Shown: positions 3,901 to 6,647 of the stretch, piece by piece
How the letters are laid out: the number at the start of each line of letters is the position of its first letter
Position numbering within the stretch: position 1 is the first letter of the stretch
Assembly (NCBI GenBank): GCA_017621295.1
Contig: JAGATI010000062.1
Coordinates: 1-6,647, forward strand
Length of the DNA stretch: 6,647 bases
From: Clostridia bacterium
GTDB lineage: Bacteria; Bacillota_A; Clostridia; TANB77; CAG-508
Direction of reading: 5' to 3'
The notes under the pieces: model-generated
The model's database searches: none
What the model was told of the DNA's origin: nothing
What the model saw: only the letters and a program-made list of their open reading frames with translations
Program-made: the position numbers and the translations under genes

Positions 3901-6647
3901 TAAAGTTGGCTCAAGTGAAGGAATAACAAACGAAGCCCAAGAAGCGGTAGAGCCAAATGGACAAATGACAAAAGAAGAAATAACAATAATTTATTGGTAC
4001 GAAAAAGTTCCATCTGGAATTTTAGTAAAACATATAGAAAAAGTAGTAACCAAAAAGACAAACGAAGAAACAGGAAAAGAAGAAATAAAAGTAACAGGAG
4101 TTGTTTTAGACGAAGAAGTAATTAAAGGCTATGCAGGAGAAAGCAAAAATACTGAAAGAAAAAGATTAGAAGGTAAATACGAAGGCTATGTTTCTGCAGA
4201 AAACTTAAATTCTACAGAAGGAATAAATGTACCAAAAGACGAAAACCAAAAGCAAGTAATAATGAAACAAGACGAAGTAGTAGAAGTAATATACTGGTAC
4301 GAAAAGGCATTTAAAATAACAACAGATGTAATAGAACACGAAGAAACAAAAGTAAACGAAGAAACTGGAAAGTCTGAAACAGTAAAAGTAAAAGGAGGAA
4401 CCATCTCTGGAGAAGACGAAACTCCATACGAAACTGTAATACGTTCAAATGATAGTACAAAACAAATAAAAATAGTTCCAGAAGAAGGCTACAGAATAAA
4501 ACAAGTAAAAATAAATGGAGAAGAAGTCTTTATAAAAGACAAAATAGCAGAAGATAAAACATTAACATTAACAAAAGAAAATGGATACTTTAAAAATGTC
4601 CAAGAAGATAAACTAATAGAAGTAGAATTCGAAAAAATACCAGCTAGAGTAATAGTACACTACTACTTACAAGGAACAGGAGAAGAATTCGAAAACGAAC
4701 CAGTAATACTTGCAGATGAAGACATAATAATAGGAACAGTAAATGGTAAATATATAACAACACCAAATATGAATATAAAAGGATATACACTAATAAAAGA
4801 CGAAAAAGGCGAATATATTATGCCAGAAAATAAAACAGGAACTTTAACAGAAAAAGATACACATGTATATTACTATTACACAAAAGACCCAGTAGAATTA
4901 ATAGTACATCACTACCTAGAAGGAACAAAAGATAAAGTTCCACTAGGAAAAGATGAACAAGGACAAAACACATTTGCAGAAGACGAGCACTACTATTATG
5001 AAGAAGGCGAACACTATAAAACAAAACCATCAGAAGAAGTATTAAAAGCATATAAACTAGTAAAAGTAGTAGGAGACGAAGAAAAAGATATAATGCAAAA
5101 TGAAGAAGTAATTTACTATTACCAAATAAAGAAATACCAAATAACAACAAGAGTAGAAATACCACAAGAAGAAATAGAAGCAGGAAGAACAGAAAAAGGA
5201 GGAAACATCTCTGGAGAAGAAGAAAAGCCATACGAAACAGTAGAACATGGAAAAACAAGTAAAGAAGATATAATAGTAACACCAAAACAAGGTTACAAAG
5301 TTAAAGAAATAAGACTTGTAAGCACAAAGAAACAAGACAACAATGTAGGAGATAATAACCAAGGAAACAACCAAGGAGATAGTAACCAAGGAAGTAGCAA
5401 TAAAGAAATAAAAACAGAAAGCATAATCTATGTAGATTTAACATCACCAGAAAAAGAAGAAACAGAAAATGCAGAAATAACATATAAACAAAATCTAGAT
5501 GGAAGCTTAATTTTAACAAAATTCGAAAACATGCAAGAAGACAAAGAAGTAATAGTAGTATTTAAACCAGTAATAGGAAAAGTAATAGTACACCACTACA
5601 TAGAAGGAACCAAAGAAAAAATCTCTGAAGACGAAATAACAGAAGATTTAGTGGGAACAGAAGTACAAACAAAACCAGTAGAAAAAGAAAATTATGTAGT
5701 AGTAGAAGAACCAAAAGACAAAAATACAGTAATAACAGAAGATACACAAGAAAAAATATACTATTATCAAAGACAATATAAAGTAACAACAGACATTATA
5801 AAATACGAAGAACCAAACGCTGAAGGAGAAATGGAAGAAGTAATAGGAGGAACAATTTCTGGAAAAGGTGAAACTTCTTATGAAGACATACTAAAAGGAA
5901 GAAACAGTCAAAAAGAAATTAAAATAACACCAAAAGACGGATTCCAAATAACAAAAATAACAATAAATGGAAAAGAATTTGATTATTCTAAATTACTAAA
6001 AGAAGACGGAAGCATACTATTACCAAAAGAATTCTTTAAAAATGTAGAAGAAAACAAACATGTAGAAGTAGAGTTTAGAAGAAAAACAAAAGTACATGTA
6101 AAATACTTAGAAGTAGAAACAAAGAAAGAACTAGAGGCAGAAGAACTAATAGAAGGTTATGTAGGAAAAGACTTCGAAACTAAAAGAAAGAACATACCAA
6201 ACTATAGGACAGCAAAATTAGAAGTATCTAATATAGGAATAACAAACGAAAACCAAGAAGCCGTAGAACCAAATGGCAAAATGACAAAAGACGAAATAAC
6301 AATAATCTACTGGTACGAAAAAATACCAGCAGGAATAATAGTAAAACATATAGAAAAAGTAACAACAAAAACAATAAATCCAGAAACAGGAAAAGAAGAA
6401 ATAAAAATAACAGGAGTTCTGTTAGATGAAGAAGAAGTTAAAGGAAATGTAGGAGAAAGTATAAACACACAAAGAAGAAAACTTGAAGGTAAATATGAAT
6501 GCTACATTCCAGCAGAAAACACAGAATCAAAAGAAGGAATAAATGTAGGAAAAGAAGAAAATAGCAAAAAAGTTACATTCAAAGAAAACGAAGTAACAGA
6601 AATAATATACTGGTATGAAAGAGAATTTAAAATAACAACAGATGTAA
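896..6647 (+). CDS. C-terminal fragment: GLUG array and tandem MucBP-like/GG-x-ISG stalk, open at the 3' end
   Basis: Frame 2 is closed by TAG at 890-892 and then open from 893 to the window edge, about 1,918 codons without a stop. In such AT-rich DNA this is impossible by chance and shows long selection for coding. ATG at 896-898 is the first possible start, but it sits inside the conserved GLUG segment MVTTGKNGGLFGYV. The only Shine-Dalgarno-like string, AAGGA at 876-880, is about 15 bases upstream, too far for a good site. I therefore read 896 as an internal Met of the larger gene. Contents in order are the GLUG array (917-2152), its cap (2153-2356), a short link (2357-2398), and two repeat blocks (2399-4642 and 4643 onward). 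The repeat blocks are rich in Glu, Lys, Ile, Thr and Tyr and almost free of Cys, consistent with extracellular beta-rich stalk domains. No stop or anchor is reached. Confidence 0.85.
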   Translation, partial: MVTTGKNGGLFGYVKDGKILNLGLTSGTIKIGGIGIGAFANSIENGVIDNCYSNITPSVGTGAAGIVYNVKNSTISDCYNTGNMNSGGYCAGIAVNAENSKISNCYNTGDLCNGGPRAGIVYSAKNTTISNCYNTGTIYSYQAGGIVSVPTDSVIINCYNKGNISDSSYAGGIVGYQAVNTTIKNCYNNGNVSTSNSSSSDNYAGGIVSYDLINSEIINCNNTGEVTSSSSSGATYSGGIVGRNSNSSKIIECYNKGKVTSKNFVGGIVGNCIVENSIISNCYNMGDISVTSSMPIGGLAYVISTNSTVTNCYNTGKVTGTTAPAGGIAYTIENCKISNCYNLGDVECENVAGGIAQYISNSTITNCYNRGNVTAAYPAGGLAQSVSNSEITNFYNTGIIAGNNGVGGIVPSSTNTTMKNCYYLNTSAEQGVYNKDDVQGQVEAKTEEEMKDKKFVKLLNSNKINIEEATATWLYNQDNYPSLDKMEFIKDKEITITNEKLARIVVHHYVVGTGAEFNIAPIVLAPDELKTGKVENEYTTSPNMKIEGYSLVKGEDGEYIIPENASGEFKEEEQHVYYYYSKKKLELTVHHYLEGTENKVPLGENEQGEELFAEDEYSEHNEGDHYKTTPSAEVLKTYELVGVLGDEEKDITQDEVVTYYYKIKKNEIITRVEIPEDELNSGRTEKGGSISGEGLTPYETVDYGKTSKEDIIVKPDENYRIKQIRLVSTNEEGAKQESIIYIEGKASEKEEQENAEITYKKNSDGSLTLTKFENMTEDKEVIVVFEKDAGKLIVHHYIEGTQEKIYDDQITIDMIGTEVETSPVRVENYVLVQEPADRIGTITKQVQEKIYYYQRQYKVTTDIIKYEEPNEAGEMQEVIGGTISGKGESSYEDILKGRNNKKEIVITPNEGFQITKITINGEEFDYSELLEENGNVVLPEQFFKNVDENKHIEVEFRRKTKVHVKYLEAVTKNVLAEEELIEGYVGKKFETERKNVPNYKIAKVGSSEGITNEAQEAVEPNGQMTKEEITIIYWYEKVPSGILVKHIEKVVTKKTNEETGKEEIKVTGVVLDEEVIKGYAGESKNTERKRLEGKYEGYVSAENLNSTEGINVPKDENQKQVIMKQDEVVEVIYWYEKAFKITTDVIEHEETKVNEETGKSETVKVKGGTISGEDETPYETVIRSNDSTKQIKIVPEEGYRIKQVKINGEEVFIKDKIAEDKTLTLTKENGYFKNVQEDKLIEVEFEKIPARVIVHYYLQGTGEEFENEPVILADEDIIIGTVNGKYITTPNMNIKGYTLIKDEKGEYIMPENKTGTLTEKDTHVYYYYTKDPVELIVHHYLEGTKDKVPLGKDEQGQNTFAEDEHYYYEEGEHYKTKPSEEVLKAYKLVKVVGDEEKDIMQNEEVIYYYQIKKYQITTRVEIPQEEIEAGRTEKGGNISGEEEKPYETVEHGKTSKEDIIVTPKQGYKVKEIRLVSTKKQDNNVGDNNQGNNQGDSNQGSSNKEIKTESIIYVDLTSPEKEETENAEITYKQNLDGSLILTKFENMQEDKEVIVVFKPVIGKVIVHHYIEGTKEKISEDEITEDLVGTEVQTKPVEKENYVVVEEPKDKNTVITEDTQEKIYYYQRQYKVTTDIIKYEEPNAEGEMEEVIGGTISGKGETSYEDILKGRNSQKEIKITPKDGFQITKITINGKEFDYSKLLKEDGSILLPKEFFKNVEENKHVEVEFRRKTKVHVKYLEVETKKELEAEELIEGYVGKDFETKRKNIPNYRTAKLEVSNIGITNENQEAVEPNGKMTKDEITIIYWYEKIPAGIIVKHIEKVTTKTINPETGKEEIKITGVLLDEEEVKGNVGESINTQRRKLEGKYECYIPAENTESKEGINVGKEENSKKVTFKENEVTEIIYWYEREFKITTDV
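917..2152 (+). repeat. GLUG repeat array, 27-residue period, Asn-Cys-Tyr core
   Basis: After a first unit GGLFGYVKDGKILNLGL, units follow the pattern A-G-G-I-V-x(6-8)-N-S-x-I-x-N-C-Y-N-x-G-x. The N-C-Y codon triplets (or variants) start at 1043, 1124, 1205, 1286, 1364, 1448, 1550, 1649, 1736, 1826, 1910, 1991 and 2072, with a fourteenth in the cap at 2153. Spacings are mostly 78-90 bases, with two longer ones (102 and 99) where Ser-rich inserts SNSSSSD and SSSSSGAT extend a loop. GLUG motifs are known from bacterial surface proteins and are thought to stack as beta-solenoid rungs. Variants are D-C-Y (1124), N-C-N (1550), E-C-Y (1649) and N-F-Y (2072). The array carries 17 Cys, plus one in the cap. 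Confidence 0.9.
2153..2356 (+). other. C-terminal cap of the GLUG array
   Basis: The last rung starts N-C-Y-Y-L-N and is followed by charged, partly helical sequence with EEEMKDKKFVKLLN and then ATWLYNQDNYPSLD. The pattern N-C-Y-Y-L, E-x-M-K, F-V-x-x-L-N, W and N-Y-P-x-L is the usual ending of GLUG arrays and probably closes the solenoid's hydrophobic core. The following 2357-2398 (FIKDKEITITNEKL) is a short linker into the stalk. Confidence 0.75.
2399..4642 (+). repeat. Stalk repeat block 1: eight modules, M-M-G-M-G-M-M-G, 748 residues
   Basis: Modules by position: M 2399-2647, M 2648-2890, G 2891-3259, M 3260-3463, G 3464-3772, M 3773-4009, M 4010-4309, G 4310-4642. M modules start with V-H-H-Y-x-E-G-T or V-K-Y/H-x-E, have a G-Y-x-L or N-Y-x-x-like middle, and end in Y-Y-Y-Y or Y-W-Y-E-K. 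This resembles MucBP-type repeats of Gram-positive surface proteins, though they differ enough that some may be undescribed subfamilies. G modules start with x-I/V-T-T/I-D/R-V/I, carry G-G-S/T-I-S-G-x-x-x-x-x-Y-E-T/D, then P-x-x-G/N-Y/F-x-I-x-x-I/V-x-[I/L] and end F-x-N-V/M-x-E-D/N-K-x-x-V/I-E-V-E/V-F, recalling generic bacterial surface-repeat folds. I cannot name the G family with certainty. No Cys is present. The role is probably a rigid spacer or adhesive stalk outside the cell. Confidence 0.8.
3626..3658 (+). repeat. Exact 33-base direct repeat, copy 1 (partner at 5939-5971)
   Basis: The DNA encoding GFQITKITING is identical over 33 bases here and at 5939-5971, 2,313 bases apart, inside the second G module of each block. 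It is the longest identical run I noticed by eye. Such runs could support recombination between blocks, and they can mislead short-read assembly. Confidence 0.8.
5333..5422 (+). repeat. Copy-specific Asn/Gln/Gly/Ser-rich loop insertion with short tandem repeats
   Basis: Block 1 has LVST then NEEGAKQ then ESIIYI. Block 2 has LVST then a 30-residue stretch then ESIIYV, so 23 residues are added. The core reads DNNVG, DNNQG, NNQG, DSNQG, SSN, made of 12-15-base DNA units such as (aay)aaccaagga at about 5353-5397. It looks like slippage expansion in an exposed loop between two strands of a G module. Confidence 0.85.
5939..5971 (+). repeat. Exact 33-base direct repeat, copy 2 (partner at 3626-3658)
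   Basis: This is the partner of the repeat in block 1, in the same frame and the same module position. The flanks also match closely but not exactly (for example GAA against GAC just upstream). Confidence 0.8.

Larger units (their letters stand above)
1..6647 (+). pseudogene. Giant repetitive surface protein gene, partial at both ends, interrupted by one frameshift
   Basis: The whole window is one gene if a single base is removed at 892-894. The joined product is about 2,215 residues without start, signal peptide, stop or wall-anchor motif, so the full protein is larger. Domain order is SpaA/CnaB-like, SpaA/CnaB-like, GLUG lead-in, GLUG array, GLUG cap, then two copies of an eight-module MucBP-like/GG-x-ISG block. 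Such architectures are known in surface adhesins of Gram-positive gut bacteria; binding host mucin, other cells or polymer is an inference from family resemblance and no ligand can be read here. No LPxTG-like motif is present. The label pseudogene rests only on the frameshift; a sequencing or assembly error would make it an intact gene. That it is one gene is nearly certain; whether it is functional is open. Confidence 0.6.
4643..6647 (+). repeat. Stalk repeat block 2: second copy of the eight-module block, cut by the window edge
   Basis: Modules by position: M 4643-4891, M 4892-5134, G 5135-5572, M 5573-5776, G 5777-6085, M 6086-6325, M 6326-6625, G from 6626. The order matches block 1 exactly, and only two length differences are needed to align them: a 23-residue insertion in the first G module and one residue in the fourth M module. 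Identity is uneven: by hand count about 20 of 103 residues differ in the second G module, but about 41 of 83 differ in the first M module. One Cys appears at 6500-6502 where block 1 has Gly. A tandem duplication of the whole block is the simplest origin. More copies may follow downstream. Confidence 0.85.

Noticed and set aside
4818..4842. Possible wall-sorting signal near MPENKTG
   Set aside because: It does not fit L-P-x-T-G, it is followed by more repeat modules without a hydrophobic segment, and the matching block 1 site reads IPENASG.
4186..5789. Minus-strand open frames at 4186-4404, 4818-5285, 5057-5389, 5301-5519 and 5562-5789
   Set aside because: These are the same antisense composition effect. 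Several recur at matching places in the two stalk blocks and some overlap each other in different frames, as expected of shadows.

Overview
The window lies inside one very large + strand gene for a repetitive extracellular protein. Both ends of the gene are outside the window, and I see no other gene, RNA gene, promoter, terminator or mobile element. The DNA is strongly AT-rich. It uses mostly ATA for Ile, AGA for Arg, GAA for Glu and AAA for Lys, and Trp is TGG, so the genetic code is standard. Low GC, SpaA/CnaB-like domains, GLUG repeats and MucBP-like repeats together suggest a Gram-positive Firmicute, probably an uncultured gut-type clostridial lineage. The placement is inferred from style only.

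Layout, N- to C-terminal: (1) 1-558, the end of one SpaA/CnaB-like beta-sandwich domain and a second complete one; (2) about 571-916, the lead-in segment that usually precedes GLUG repeats, including a calcium-loop-like D-x-N-x-D-G motif; (3) about 917-2152, a GLUG repeat array with a period near 27 residues and an Asn-Cys-Tyr core, closed by a C-terminal cap at 2153-2356; (4) 2399-4642, a 748-residue block of eight modules, five MucBP-like (M) and three with a GG-x-ISG motif (G), in the order M-M-G-M-G-M-M-G; (5) 4643-6647, a second copy of the block in the same order, cut by the window edge in its eighth module.

Reading is in frame 1 up to about 892 and in frame 2 from 893 to the end. One extra base in the GGG at 892-894 explains the change: removing it joins the two parts into a continuous GLUG lead-in, while as written frame 1 stops at 937-939. 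The downstream frame then stays open for about 5.75 kb, so the shift is either very recent or a sequencing/assembly error.

The protein reads as a cell-surface adhesin or stalk: sandwich domains and a solenoid nearer the N-terminus, then a long repeated stalk. The signal peptide and wall anchor are not in the window, so surface attachment is inferred. I found no convincing new multi-gene system. The points most worth checking are the frameshift, the cysteine ladder confined to the GLUG array, and the 2.2-kb tandem block duplication with uneven divergence and a copy-specific Asn/Gln/Gly insertion.
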